Shown one piece after another: positions 39,845-49,512 of a stretch of DNA of 52,388 nucleotides (positions within the stretch are counted from its first letter, which is position 1; each line of letters begins with the position of its first letter). The position numbers were made by a program, and so were the translations under genes. The DNA comes from an uncultured Bacilli bacterium (lineage in GTDB: Bacteria > Bacillota_I > Bacilli_A > RF39 > UBA660): the NCBI GenBank assembly GCA_947591455.1, contig CANQDC010000003.1:1-52388 (forward strand), read 5' to 3'. A model generated the notes under the pieces. It saw only the letters and a program-made list of their open reading frames with translations, was not told the origin of the DNA and did no database searches.

Positions 39845-41209
39845 CTAAAAATCACAATTTCCTGGTGTTCTTGGATACGGAATAACGTCTCTTATATTAT
39901 CGACTCCTGTTAAATAGATTAATAATCTTTCAAAACCCATACCGAAACCAGAATGCGGACAAGTTCCATATTTTCTTAAATTTAAATACCATTCCATATC
40001 TTTCGTTTCCATATGCATTTCTTGCATTCGTTTCACAAGTTTATCGTAGTCTTCTTCTCTTTGACTACCACCCATCAATTCACCAGCGCCCGGTACTTCT
40101 AAATCAACAGCAGCAACCGTTTTATTATCGGGATTTAATTTCATATAAAAAGCTTTGATATCTTTCGGCCAATTTTTAATAAACACCGGTCCATCAAAAT
40201 ATTCTGTTAAATATTTTTCATGTTCTTTCGCAATATCGCATCCATATTGGGGTTCATATTCCCATTTAACAGATGCTTTTTTAAGAATGGTAATAGCATC
40301 ATAGTGATCAATACGGGTAAACTTACTATTTACTAATTTTTCTAATTTAGAAATAATTCCTTTTTCAACAAAATCATCAAAAAACTTCATTTCATCAGAA
40401 CATTTTTCTAATACAGAAGAAACCACATATTTTAACATGTCTTCCATAACTTGCATGTCGCCTTCTAAATCACAGAAAGCCATTTCTGGTTCAATCATCC
40501 AAAATTCTGCCGCATGCGTTTTTGTATTTGAATTCTCTGCTCGAAATGTTGGTCCAAACGTATAGGTCTTTTTATAAGCAGTAGCAAATGTTTCCGCCTC
40601 CAATTGCCCACTGACCGTTAAATTTGTCATTTTGCCAAAAAAATCTTTACTATAATCAATTTCTTTTTGGCCACTATTTAAAGGAAGAGTCGTTACTTGA
40701 AACATTTCTCCAGCCCCTTCACAATCACTTGAAGTTAAAAGAGGTGCATGAAAATACACAAACCCATGCTTTTGAAAATATTCATGAATAGCAAAAGCAG
40801 CAACACTTCGAACCCGGAATACCGCTTGAAAAAGATTCGTTCTAGGTCTTAAATAAGCAACACTTCGCAAAAACTCTCTTGTATGACGTTTCGGCTGAAT
40901 TGGATAATCTTCAGGGCAAGTTCCCACGACATCAATTTTCACTGCTTGCAATTCTACTTCTTGATTTCCCCTCGATTCAACGAGTTTCCCTTCTATATGT
41001 AAAGCACTTCCAACCAATACTTTACTAATTTCATCAAAATTTTCTAAAGAAGTATCGTAAACAATTTGCAAGTGTTTAAAGCAAGTTCCATCGCTAAAAT
41101 CAATAAAACCAAACCCTTTTTGACGGCGATGATTACGTACCCAACCATCTAAACAAATCGTTGTATTTAAGTATTTCGTACTATCTACAAAAATTTCTCT
41201 TAAATCCAT
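39845..41209 (-). CDS. asnS: Asparaginyl-tRNA synthetase
   Basis: TICLDGWVRNHRRQKGFGFIDFSDGTCFKHLQIVYD; FGPTFRAENSNTKTHAAEFWMIEPEMAF; PHSGFGMGFERLLIYLTG. Confidence 0.94.
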   Translation of the reverse strand: MDLREIFVDSTKYLNTTICLDGWVRNHRRQKGFGFIDFSDGTCFKHLQIVYDTSLENFDEISKVLVGSALHIEGKLVESRGNQEVELQAVKIDVVGTCPEDYPIQPKRHTREFLRSVAYLRPRTNLFQAVFRVRSVAAFAIHEYFQKHGFVYFHAPLLTSSDCEGAGEMFQVTTLPLNSGQKEIDYSKDFFGKMTNLTVSGQLEAETFATAYKKTYTFGPTFRAENSNTKTHAAEFWMIEPEMAFCDLEGDMQVMEDMLKYVVSSVLEKCSDEMKFFDDFVEKGIISKLEKLVNSKFTRIDHYDAITILKKASVKWEYEPQYGCDIAKEHEKYLTEYFDGPVFIKNWPKDIKAFYMKLNPDNKTVAAVDLEVPGAGELMGGSQREEDYDKLVKRMQEMHMETKDMEWYLNLRKYGTCPHSGFGMGFERLLIYLTGVDNIRDVIPYPRTPGNCDF

Positions 41210-41218
41210 ACTTTCCTC

Positions 41219-42475
41219 CTAGGCATTAGAAACAATATAATCAATTATTTCGTTTTCATCAATTTTATGTTCTTCTTTCGTTTTATTATCCTTTACTGTA
41301 ATTAATCCTTTACTTAAATCTTCACTATTTAAAAGAATTAATAGTTCTGCTTGATTACGATCGGCTTCTTTAAATTGACTTTTTAGAGAACGCCCCGTTG
41401 TATCATAATCAACAGAAACACCAGAAATTCGTAAATCCTGGGCCAAAGTAATGGCTTTCATTTTTTCTTCTTCATTTACATATAAAATATAACAATTTAA
41501 AGGTCGACGTTCAGAGAATATAGGATCATCCATAGCTAACATGACCCGTTCTAAGCCACTAGCAAAACCCATACATGGAATACTTGGGCCTCCTAAATCC
41601 TCCACAAGTCCATTATATCTTCCACCAGCCGCAATCGTGTTCGCACTTCCTAATACTTCTTTATCACAAACAATTTCAAAGACAGTATAATCATAATAAT
41701 CAAGGCCACGAACAATTTTATCATCCACTTCATAATCAATATCTAAGAAAGTTAAATATTGTAATACTTTTTTAAATCGATCTTGCGATTCTTTACTTTG
41801 ATAATCCAAAATACTAGGTACATTTTTTAATAGGTCATTATCTTGATCGACCTTACAATCTAAAATACGTAAGGGATTAGTCTCAAAACGTTTTTGACAA
41901 TCACTACATAATTCATGAATATGAGGTTTTAAATAAGAAACTAACGCTTCACGATACTTTTCACGATCCTTCTTTGCCCCTAAATTATTAATTTTAACTG
42001 TTAAATCTTTAAATCCTAACTCTTCAAAAAGACGATAAGGCAAAGAAATTACTTCTGCATCAATAGCAGGATCATTGCTTCCTAAAACTTCTATACCAAA
42101 TTGCGTAAATTCTCTATTTCTACCATTTCCAGGTCGTTCATATCGATACATAGTCCCATTATAGAAAAACTTTCGAGGCAAATTTTCGCCATATAATTTA
42201 TTTTCAATAAAACTACGAACAACTCCTGCTGTTCCTTCTGGACGAAGAGTCAATTCACGATCACTACGATCCTTAAAATCATACGTTTCCTTTGTGACAA
42301 TATCAGAAGATTCTCCTACACTACGGTGAAATAATTCCCGTGATTCAAATAGTGGAGTTCGAATGTATTCATAATTATAAAAATCACAAAAATATTCAAT
42401 TAATTGATTAATTTTTTCTAACTTTACGGCCTCTTTTCCAAGAACATCGTAGGTTCCTTTAGGTTTCATTATCAT
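41219..42475 (-). CDS. hisS: Histidyl-tRNA synthetase
   Basis: KPKGTYDVLGKEA; TLRPEGTAGVVRSFIE; MYRYERPGNGRNREFTQFGIEVLG; IVRGLDYYDYTVFEI. Confidence 0.95.
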   Translation of the reverse strand: MIMKPKGTYDVLGKEAVKLEKINQLIEYFCDFYNYEYIRTPLFESRELFHRSVGESSDIVTKETYDFKDRSDRELTLRPEGTAGVVRSFIENKLYGENLPRKFFYNGTMYRYERPGNGRNREFTQFGIEVLGSNDPAIDAEVISLPYRLFEELGFKDLTVKINNLGAKKDREKYREALVSYLKPHIHELCSDCQKRFETNPLRILDCKVDQDNDLLKNVPSILDYQSKESQDRFKKVLQYLTFLDIDYEVDDKIVRGLDYYDYTVFEIVCDKEVLGSANTIAAGGRYNGLVEDLGGPSIPCMGFASGLERVMLAMDDPIFSERRPLNCYILYVNEEEKMKAITLAQDLRISGVSVDYDTTGRSLKSQFKEADRNQAELLILLNSEDLSKGLITVKDNKTKEEHKIDENEIIDYIVSNA

Positions 42476-42496
42476 ATTCTATTCCTCCTTTTTGAT

Positions 42497-42705
42497 AATA
42501 AAAAAACCTAATAATGTAAGGACGAAAATAATTCCGCGGTGCCACCTTACTTTACTAGGTACTCTCTCAAAATTTATCGCATTTTATGCGTTCTATGTTA
42601 TGAAAAGCTGTCTTTCTATTTATACTTTTTAGGCATTCGCAGCAAACTAGCCTTCTCTTAAAAAAGCACTTAAATATACTTTGTCTTTTCCATAGAAATT
42701 ACGTA
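42497..42705 (-). promoter_or_regulatory. T-box leader upstream of hisS, predicted specifier GAC (Asp)
   Basis: Minus strand AAGGTGGCACCGCGG...CGTCCTTAC (T-box), stem I base GGAAAAG/CTTTTC, AGTA motif opposite GAA-A-GAC, distal loop AGAGAAGG...TTTGCTGCGAA. Promoter TTGACT-17-TAAAAT (42736-42741 / 42713-42718). Confidence 0.88.
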
Positions 42706-42788
42706 TATCTACATTTTATTACTTTTGCAATTTAAAGTCAAGCAACTAACTATTATTATGTTTTAGTCAGCTAAAAATATACATTAGA

Positions 42789-44783
42789 TTAGATGGCTAG
42801 AACTACACGGAAAGAAATACTATTAACTCCATTTCCATGAGTTCTTCCAATATAAAATGGACCAGCCTCAAATCCACTACGAAAATGTCCTCCTCGAACA
42901 AACCATGGAGTACTACTAGATTCATTACCAAATGGGAAAAATGCTGTATTTTTATACCAACCACTCACTGTTCGATCACTGTTTTCTACTCCAGTACTTT
43001 CAATACGATAATGTATTTTATAAAAAGGACCAAGTTCTTTCGTTGCATCTCCTAAGATTCCGCGACTATAATCATACGCATTAGTACTATAACTATAAAC
43101 ATCATAATATTTAGACTCTGGTAAATCAATTCCATCTGTCACCTCTTGGCCGTCTAAAGTTTTACCCTTAAATCCAGAATTACGACTTATTTTTTGACCT
43201 GAGGCCGGAATATTAGAATTACTTTCTGCTTCCATACCTGCTAAAACAAATTCTAAAGATCCACCACTTAAATCATAGATACCTGTATAATTTCCTGTCG
43301 TGCTAGCTAAGGTGCTTAAATTATTAAAATAGTTAACAGTATATTCTCCATCACTTCCTGCTTCAGAAGGACCATGTTCATTACATGCATTTGGATAACT
43401 AGAACATGGTTCCACTGTTGAGGATCCAATATCTCCCGTAGTCGGATTATTTCTAGCCGCATAACCGGTTAAATGAGAATCATTATTATTTACTCTTACT
43501 CTACTATCATCATTACATTGATTATCTTTACATCTACCATATTTAGAATTTGTAAGGTACGCTACTGCTCCCCATTCTGTATTCTTCATCATATGACTGT
43601 CTAATTCTCTTTGATAGTTATAACTTACTAAATGAGCATTAGCTAATTGAATACTTCTCCAACTATAGACATTTGGCTTGATTTGTAATTTTTTTGCTGC
43701 TTCAATAGCTTCATCTGCACTAGCTGGATTTACCTCAGCAGCTTTTGTTGACTCTGCATCTTTATATCCTGATTCAAACTTACCTACCCATATTCCATTG
43801 ACTCCAAAGGCTGTAAAGGCTGGATGAGTAAGCCAATCAGTAGCTTTTGATCCATTTGATGCAATATCATTGGTTGTTTCAAATTGTATTTCAATTGGTT
43901 GAACTTTGCTTGATAATTGTGTCTCGTCTTCAACTCTTGTTGTATAATTCCCCTCATCCCATATTTTATATTTATATCTTGGGATCCATACAAAATAACT
44001 TTCTATGCTATCTTCATCTATTACTGCTCCCACTTCTGGTTCTTGAGCTTCATCTGCTAATATAACAGCATTTGCCCATTCTTGTTTTCCGTATTCATAC
44101 CATTTCTCTTCTAGATTGGCTCTTTTTACTTCTCCTTTAGCATCTATAATTACTGGAATTAAGTTTTCTCCTAATACTGGATCTGCTCCATTTAATAGAT
44201 CCTCTTTATAATAAGCATAATGGATATTTTCAGAAGTTACAGTTACTTTACTGGTGAAATTCTTATTCATAGCATCATCATTGATATCTACACTTTCATC
44301 TACCCATAATTTTAATGAAAAATCTTTTTCTTCGCCTGCTTTAATCGTACCTGTAGTTATTTGATAAGCTTTGTTTGCTGTAAAATCTGTTTCTTTTACT
44401 GTAGGATCGACTGTACTATATGTATTTAACAGTTCTTTACTATTTCCATTATAAGAAAGAGCTATATATTCATCACTTAAGACATCATTTTCATCTTTTA
44501 CTTCTAATTGGACACTATACGTAGCATCAACATTACATGTATTATGTATTTTAAAAGTAAAAGGGGTTAAAGCTTCTGCTTCTTTATCGGTTATAGGGAA
44601 TTCTTTTAATAAAGAGATATTATTTTGTTCTTCCTCGATATTTACTTCTAAGCAATTTGTATTTAATCTATTGATTGTTTCTTGACTTGCTTGGAAAGTC
44701 CAATAAGCATAACTGACTCCTATAATTACTACGATAAAAAGAAAAAGAAAAATGACGATTATATTTTTATGCTTCTTCTCCAT
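42789..44783 (-). CDS. Large surface/exported protein: SipW-type 'YAYW' signal region plus C-terminal FGE/C-type-lectin-like domain
   Basis: N-terminus KNIIVIFLFLFIVVIIGVSYAYWTFQASQE...NTCNVDATYSVQL; C-terminus IYDLSGGSLEFVLAGM...PWFVRGGHFRSGFEAGPFYIGRTHGNGVNSISFRVVLAI. Confidence 0.8.
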   Translation of the reverse strand: MEKKHKNIIVIFLFLFIVVIIGVSYAYWTFQASQETINRLNTNCLEVNIEEEQNNISLLKEFPITDKEAEALTPFTFKIHNTCNVDATYSVQLEVKDENDVLSDEYIALSYNGNSKELLNTYSTVDPTVKETDFTANKAYQITTGTIKAGEEKDFSLKLWVDESVDINDDAMNKNFTSKVTVTSENIHYAYYKEDLLNGADPVLGENLIPVIIDAKGEVKRANLEEKWYEYGKQEWANAVILADEAQEPEVGAVIDEDSIESYFVWIPRYKYKIWDEGNYTTRVEDETQLSSKVQPIEIQFETTNDIASNGSKATDWLTHPAFTAFGVNGIWVGKFESGYKDAESTKAAEVNPASADEAIEAAKKLQIKPNVYSWRSIQLANAHLVSYNYQRELDSHMMKNTEWGAVAYLTNSKYGRCKDNQCNDDSRVRVNNNDSHLTGYAARNNPTTGDIGSSTVEPCSSYPNACNEHGPSEAGSDGEYTVNYFNNLSTLASTTGNYTGIYDLSGGSLEFVLAGMEAESNSNIPASGQKISRNSGFKGKTLDGQEVTDGIDLPESKYYDVYSYSTNAYDYSRGILGDATKELGPFYKIHYRIESTGVENSDRTVSGWYKNTAFFPFGNESSSTPWFVRGGHFRSGFEAGPFYIGRTHGNGVNSISFRVVLAI

Positions 44784-44799
44784 TTTTAAATCACTCCTT

Positions 44800-44870
44800 A
44801 ACTTATTTTAGGTTATTACATCTTTATTATAACCTGTTTTAAGTTATAATTCAATAACTTATTTTAAGTT
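44800..44870. promoter_or_regulatory. Three 15-bp palindromic operator-like repeats over a divergent promoter
   Basis: AACTTATTTTAGGTT (44800-44814), AACCTGTTTTAAGTT (44831-44845), AACTTATTTTAAGTT (44856-44870). Minus-strand promoter TTGAAT-17-TATAAT overlaps the middle copy. Confidence 0.8.
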
Positions 44871-44902
44871 GTGCTATTCTTCCGTTGAGGTGACAAGATC
44901 AA

Positions 44903-45145
44903 ATGAATAGACTGAGAGAATTGAGAGAAAACCGAGATTTATATCAAAAAGATCTAGCAAAAATTTTAAATATGTCCCAAACCGGTTATTCTCAATATGA
45001 AACCGAAACAAATGATATTCCAACAGAAATATTAAAAAAATTAGCCTCATTTTATGGCGTAAGTATTGATTATTTACTATACTGTACAGACGAAAGAAAA
45101 CCGTATCCTAAATCAATTATTCATTCAAAAGAAAAGAGACCTTAA
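44903..45145 (+). CDS. XRE-family HTH regulator
   Basis: MNRLRELRENRDLYQKDLAKILNMSQTGYSQYETETNDIPTEILKKLASFYGVSIDYLLY. Confidence 0.92.
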   Translation: MNRLRELRENRDLYQKDLAKILNMSQTGYSQYETETNDIPTEILKKLASFYGVSIDYLLYCTDERKPYPKSIIHSKEKRP

Positions 45146-45158
45146 AATATAAGATCTT

Positions 45159-45602
45159 TTATTTATTTTTAGAATCCAATAAAATGCTAATTGGACCATT
45201 ATTTTCAATATTTACGATCATATCCGCTCCAAAAACACCGGTTTTCACTGGGAGAAAGGAATTTAATTTTTGATTAAATAAATCATATAATGAACGAGCT
45301 TGTTCACTTTTCATGGCTTTTATATAAGAAGGACGATTGCCTTTTTTCGTATCAGCATGCAAAGTAAATTGACTAATCGATAATATTTCTCCTTGCGTTT
45401 CTAAGATATTTTTATTCATAATTCCTTTATCGTCATCAAATATACGTAATCCAATAATTTTTTTAACCATATAGTCGATATCTTGCTCTGTATCCGTAAC
45501 TTCAAAACCAACAAGCAAAACCATGCCTTTTGGTATTTGATTATACAGATTCCCCTCAATCGTTACAGAGGATTGATTACTGCGTTGAATGAATACTCTC
45601 AT
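45159..45602 (-). CDS. dtd: D-aminoacyl-tRNA deacylase
   Basis: MRVFIQRSNQSSVTIEG; LSISQFTLHADTKKGNRPSY; GVFGADMIVNIENNGPISILLDS. Confidence 0.95.
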   Translation of the reverse strand: MRVFIQRSNQSSVTIEGNLYNQIPKGMVLLVGFEVTDTEQDIDYMVKKIIGLRIFDDDKGIMNKNILETQGEILSISQFTLHADTKKGNRPSYIKAMKSEQARSLYDLFNQKLNSFLPVKTGVFGADMIVNIENNGPISILLDSKNK

Positions 45603-47752
45603 AATTTTCGACCCGCTTTTTTTACAAAACGTAGAGAATACAAACTATTTAAAAAATCGTTTAACTCCGTAATATTGGCAACTTTAATCGTTAAAGAATA
45701 CACTAAATAGGTAGTAGAATCATTACTATGAATAGAAATAACATTTATATTTTTAGAAGTAGCTTTATTAATTATATCAGCAATATGATTTTTATCATTT
45801 AAGCATTCTACATAAATATTCGTTAAATATTCTTGATCCATATTTTCTCCCCAAAAAACTGGAATCAAACGTTCTTTTTTGGAAAGAATATTTGAGCAAT
45901 CACTTTTATGAACAGTAATTCCTTCTCCTTTAGTGATATAGCCCATAATTTTATCACCTTTTACTGGTTTACAACATTTCGCTAACGTAATTAAAATATC
46001 ATTATATCCTCCAACAATAATATCATTTTTATGATCTATTTTTGGTATATTTTTCGGTTTGGTAGCTTTTAAAGTTAAAGCATCTGATACATTGTTTTTT
46101 TCCTCAGTAGAAAGACGAATAACATAACCGGCTGTATAGCGAAATGAACCAATGGCCATATAGATATCATCCATATCATTAAACTTCAAATCTTTTTGAA
46201 TCTTTTTTAATTTTTCTTCATTAAAAACTTCTGCAAAAGATAAATGAAGTTTACGTAGTTCTTTTTCTAAGATATTTTTACCGGTTGTAATATATCGAAT
46301 CCGATCCTGTTTGCTGAAAAAAGAACGTATTTTACTTTTCGCACTATTGGTTTTAACAAATTGTAACCATTCTTGACTTGGCGTAGAATTTTTATTTATA
46401 TTAATCTTAACCACATCATGATCTTTTAATTCATAAGACAAAGGAACAATTTCATCGTTGACGATAGCACCAACTGTAGTATCTCCTACATGAGAGTGAA
46501 TACGATAAGCAAAATCAACAGGTGTAGAGCCTTTAGGAAGTTCAAAAACATCCCCATTCGGTGTAAATACATAAATAAATTCTCCTAGAACATCACTATT
46601 CACATTAATTAAAAAGTCTTCTTCATTATCATTTTCCTTATAGGTATCAATAATATTTCGAAAAATTTCTAATTTTTGTTCCATCATATTTTGAATTTTC
46701 TTGGTTCCTTTTTCTTTATAAGACCAATGAGAAGCAATTCCTTTTTCGGCTAGTTCATCCATCTCCTTCGTACGAACTTGTATTTCATAAATATGGCCAT
46801 CCGATCCAAAAACACCGGTATGTAAAGATTGATACATATTTTCTTTAGGCATAGCAATGTAATCTTTAAAACGTTTTGGTAAAGGATGGTATTTAGAGTG
46901 AATTAAACCAATAGCTAAGTAACAATCGCTTTCTTTTTCAACAATTAAACGTAAAGCTAAAATATCATAAATTTCTTTCCATTTTTTTCCTTTTTCTAAC
47001 TTTTTATATATGCTATAAACACTTTTTACTCGACTTTTTATCGTAAATTTCATACCATGATCTATTAACATTTCCGATATATCTTCTTGCATTCCATCTA
47101 AAATATCTCTTAGTTCTTCTACAGAAGTATCCAATTGTTTTAAAATATCTTCATATACTTCTGGTTTTAAATATTTTAAACATAAATCTTCTAATTCACT
47201 TTTAACAGAATAAATTCCTAAGCGATGGGCGATCGGAATAAGTACGGTCATGGTTTCCGTAGCTTTTTTCTTTTGCTTTTCAGGAGCCACTGCCCAAATC
47301 GTTCGCATATTATGTAACCGATCCGCCAACTTTATAAAAAGCACACGAACATCTTCCGCAAGACCTACTAAAACTTTTCTTAAATAAATAGCGGAAGATT
47401 CTTTATCATCAGGTAATTCCAATTTGTTAATCGTCGTAATACTTTTAACAATATTCGTAATTTCAGTCCCAAAATTTTGCTCTATTTCCTGTTCTTCTGT
47501 ATCGCCATTATTTATGACTTCATGAAGTAAAGCCGCCATAATCGTGATTTTATCAACGTGTAAATCACTTAAAATAAGAGCTACTTGCAAAGGATGCGTA
47601 ATAAATTCCTCATTCGTTAAACGCATAAAACCTTTATGTTTTTCATCAGCGAAAGTATATGCCTTTTGAATATCATCCAAATCCTCTTTGGAAAAATTTG
47701 GTTCTAATTTTTGTAATAATTCTTCAAACAGTCGTTCTTTTTCTTGCATCAT
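45599..47752 (-). CDS. relA: Bifunctional (p)ppGpp synthetase/hydrolase RelA/SpoT
   Basis: HD domain (ALLHEVINNGDTEEQEIEQNFG; KLADRLHNMRTIWAV), synthetase YDILALRLIVEKESDCYLAIGLIHSKYHPLPKRFKDYIAMPKENMYQSLHTGVFG, TGS and ACT. Confidence 0.93.
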   Translation of the reverse strand: MMQEKERLFEELLQKLEPNFSKEDLDDIQKAYTFADEKHKGFMRLTNEEFITHPLQVALILSDLHVDKITIMAALLHEVINNGDTEEQEIEQNFGTEITNIVKSITTINKLELPDDKESSAIYLRKVLVGLAEDVRVLFIKLADRLHNMRTIWAVAPEKQKKKATETMTVLIPIAHRLGIYSVKSELEDLCLKYLKPEVYEDILKQLDTSVEELRDILDGMQEDISEMLIDHGMKFTIKSRVKSVYSIYKKLEKGKKWKEIYDILALRLIVEKESDCYLAIGLIHSKYHPLPKRFKDYIAMPKENMYQSLHTGVFGSDGHIYEIQVRTKEMDELAEKGIASHWSYKEKGTKKIQNMMEQKLEIFRNIIDTYKENDNEEDFLINVNSDVLGEFIYVFTPNGDVFELPKGSTPVDFAYRIHSHVGDTTVGAIVNDEIVPLSYELKDHDVVKININKNSTPSQEWLQFVKTNSAKSKIRSFFSKQDRIRYITTGKNILEKELRKLHLSFAEVFNEEKLKKIQKDLKFNDMDDIYMAIGSFRYTAGYVIRLSTEEKNNVSDALTLKATKPKNIPKIDHKNDIIVGGYNDILITLAKCCKPVKGDKIMGYITKGEGITVHKSDCSNILSKKERLIPVFWGENMDQEYLTNIYVECLNDKNHIADIINKATSKNINVISIHSNDSTTYLVYSLTIKVANITELNDFLNSLYSLRFVKKAGRKL

Positions 47753-47757
47753 TCCAC

Positions 47758-48006
47758 CTAGTTTCTACTTTTTTCATTCATATAAATAATTAATTCCTTT
47801 TCTGTAATATTTAATATATCATTTACAATATCAAATAATGTCAAATCAACATTTCTATGCCATTTTCTTTCCATTAAACAATTCCAAATAATTTTTTCTG
47901 TAATAAAAGGCAACTTTTGAATACGAAGTTCCTCTCTTTTAGAATGTAGGGCTGGGAAAACCCGTTCATAAAGTTCTTGCAATGATTGAAATTCTTCATT
48001 TACCAT
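47758..48006 (-). CDS. ComN (YrzD)-like post-transcriptional regulator family protein
   Basis: FPALHSKREELRIQKLPFITEKIIWNCLMERKWHRNVDLTLFDIVNDILNITEKELIIYM fits the Post_transcr family pattern; neighbours spoVB-like gene as in B. subtilis. Confidence 0.6.
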   Translation of the reverse strand: MVNEEFQSLQELYERVFPALHSKREELRIQKLPFITEKIIWNCLMERKWHRNVDLTLFDIVNDILNITEKELIIYMNEKSRN

Positions 48007-48071
48007 AATCTCACACCCTTAAACATATATATTATAGAACAAAGTAAATATTTTTTAAAGGTGTGATTCGC

Positions 48072-49370
48072 ATGAAAAATAAATTTATTTCGTCAACGAT
48101 TATTTTAATTTTAGGAGGTTTTTTAACCAAATTTTTAGGTTTTCTCATTAAAATTCTATACACTCGCATTATATTAGAAGAAGGCGTCAGTTTATATGCG
48201 ATCATCATGCCTACTTACTCTCTTTTAATTACTATTGCAACGATGGCTATGCCACTCGCAATTTCGAAATTAGTCGCAGAAGAAAAAATAAGAAGTGTCA
48301 AGATTTTAACCTCATCAACAGCCATTATGATTCTTGTAAATGCTCTTCTTTTGTCCGTAATGTTTCCCTTAAGTAAATTCATTGCCTTTCATTTATTAAA
48401 AACCAAAGAAGCGTATATCTTGCTGTTAGCTTGTACCATCACCTTACCATTTATTAGTCTTTCAAGTATTGTCAAAGGGTATTTCTTTGGTAAACAAAGA
48501 ATGATTCCTTACGCAATTTCAAATTCTTTTGAACAGATAATTCGGTTACTATTAATTGCCCTATTTTTACCTTTTTTTATGAAAAAAGGAACTCTTTTTG
48601 GAGTATGTGCTTTAATTTTGTTAAACATTATTTCAGAAATTTCTTCTATTTTTATTTTCTTTCTCTTTTTACCAAAACATATTCAAATAAAAAAAGACGA
48701 TATTGTCCCAAATGTAAAAACCATAAAAGAAATTTTGCAAGTAAGTATCCCAACCGTTTCTTCAAGATTTGTAGGAAATATAGGTTTCTTTTTTGAACCC
48801 ATTATTTTGACAAACATTTTACTTTTTGTTGGTTATTCCAATTCTTTTATTTTAAGAGAATATGGAGCGTATAATGCCTATACAATTGCCCTTTTAACTA
48901 TGCCCAGCTTTTTTGTTGGGGCTATAGCTAGTTCCCTTGTTCCTGAGATTAGTAAATTTCATCAACAAAAAAATCATAAAATGGTAAAAAGAAGATTTCA
49001 TCAAGCTATGCTTTTTTCTTTTATTTTAGGGTTTTCTTTTTCTTTATTAATATTTATTTTTCGAAAAAAATTATTATGGATTTTATATCATACAACCAGT
49101 GGCTTAAATTATATTACCGTCTTAGCTCCTTTTTTTGTTTTATTTTACTTAGAAACCCCTATCATTAGCACTTTACAAGGACTTGGGGAAGCAAAATACA
49201 CGATGAAAATTACTTTTTGGGGCGTCATTTTAAAAAATATTGTTTTAGCTTTATTTTCTTTTTTACACATCGGCATTTATGGTTTAATTATTTCTGAAAT
49301 TGCCAATATTATCTTTGTAGTCAGTATGAACTTTTATAAAATAAAAAAAATAATGGCAATCAATTCTTGA
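48072..49370 (+). CDS. SpoVB/MurJ-like polysaccharide (lipid) flippase of the MOP superfamily
   Basis: ILGGFLTKFLGFLIKILYTRIILEEGVSLYAIIMPTYSLLITIATMAMPLAISKLVAE; 12+ TMs. Confidence 0.85.
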   Translation: MKNKFISSTIILILGGFLTKFLGFLIKILYTRIILEEGVSLYAIIMPTYSLLITIATMAMPLAISKLVAEEKIRSVKILTSSTAIMILVNALLLSVMFPLSKFIAFHLLKTKEAYILLLACTITLPFISLSSIVKGYFFGKQRMIPYAISNSFEQIIRLLLIALFLPFFMKKGTLFGVCALILLNIISEISSIFIFFLFLPKHIQIKKDDIVPNVKTIKEILQVSIPTVSSRFVGNIGFFFEPIILTNILLFVGYSNSFILREYGAYNAYTIALLTMPSFFVGAIASSLVPEISKFHQQKNHKMVKRRFHQAMLFSFILGFSFSLLIFIFRKKLLWILYHTTSGLNYITVLAPFFVLFYLETPIISTLQGLGEAKYTMKITFWGVILKNIVLALFSFLHIGIYGLIISEIANIIFVVSMNFYKIKKIMAINS

Positions 49371-49377
49371 CATTATT

Positions 49378-49512
49378 TTAGATTTTTAAACAATGATTTA
49401 GGATAACGAAAAGGAAAAAGAGAATTTGAAAAACCATTCCCAGGATCATCATATAACCGTACTTGATCATTTTATGGATTTTCCTTTTTATTTTAGATAA
49501 AATGTTATTCAT
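49378..49512 (-). CDS. 44-aa membrane peptide translationally coupled to the DUF421 gene (absent from the ORF track)
   Basis: MNNILSKIKRKIHKMIKYGYMMILGMVFQILFFLFVILNHCLKI*; start overlaps upstream stop (TAATG). Confidence 0.5.
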   Translation of the reverse strand: MNNILSKIKRKIHKMIKYGYMMILGMVFQILFFLFVILNHCLKI

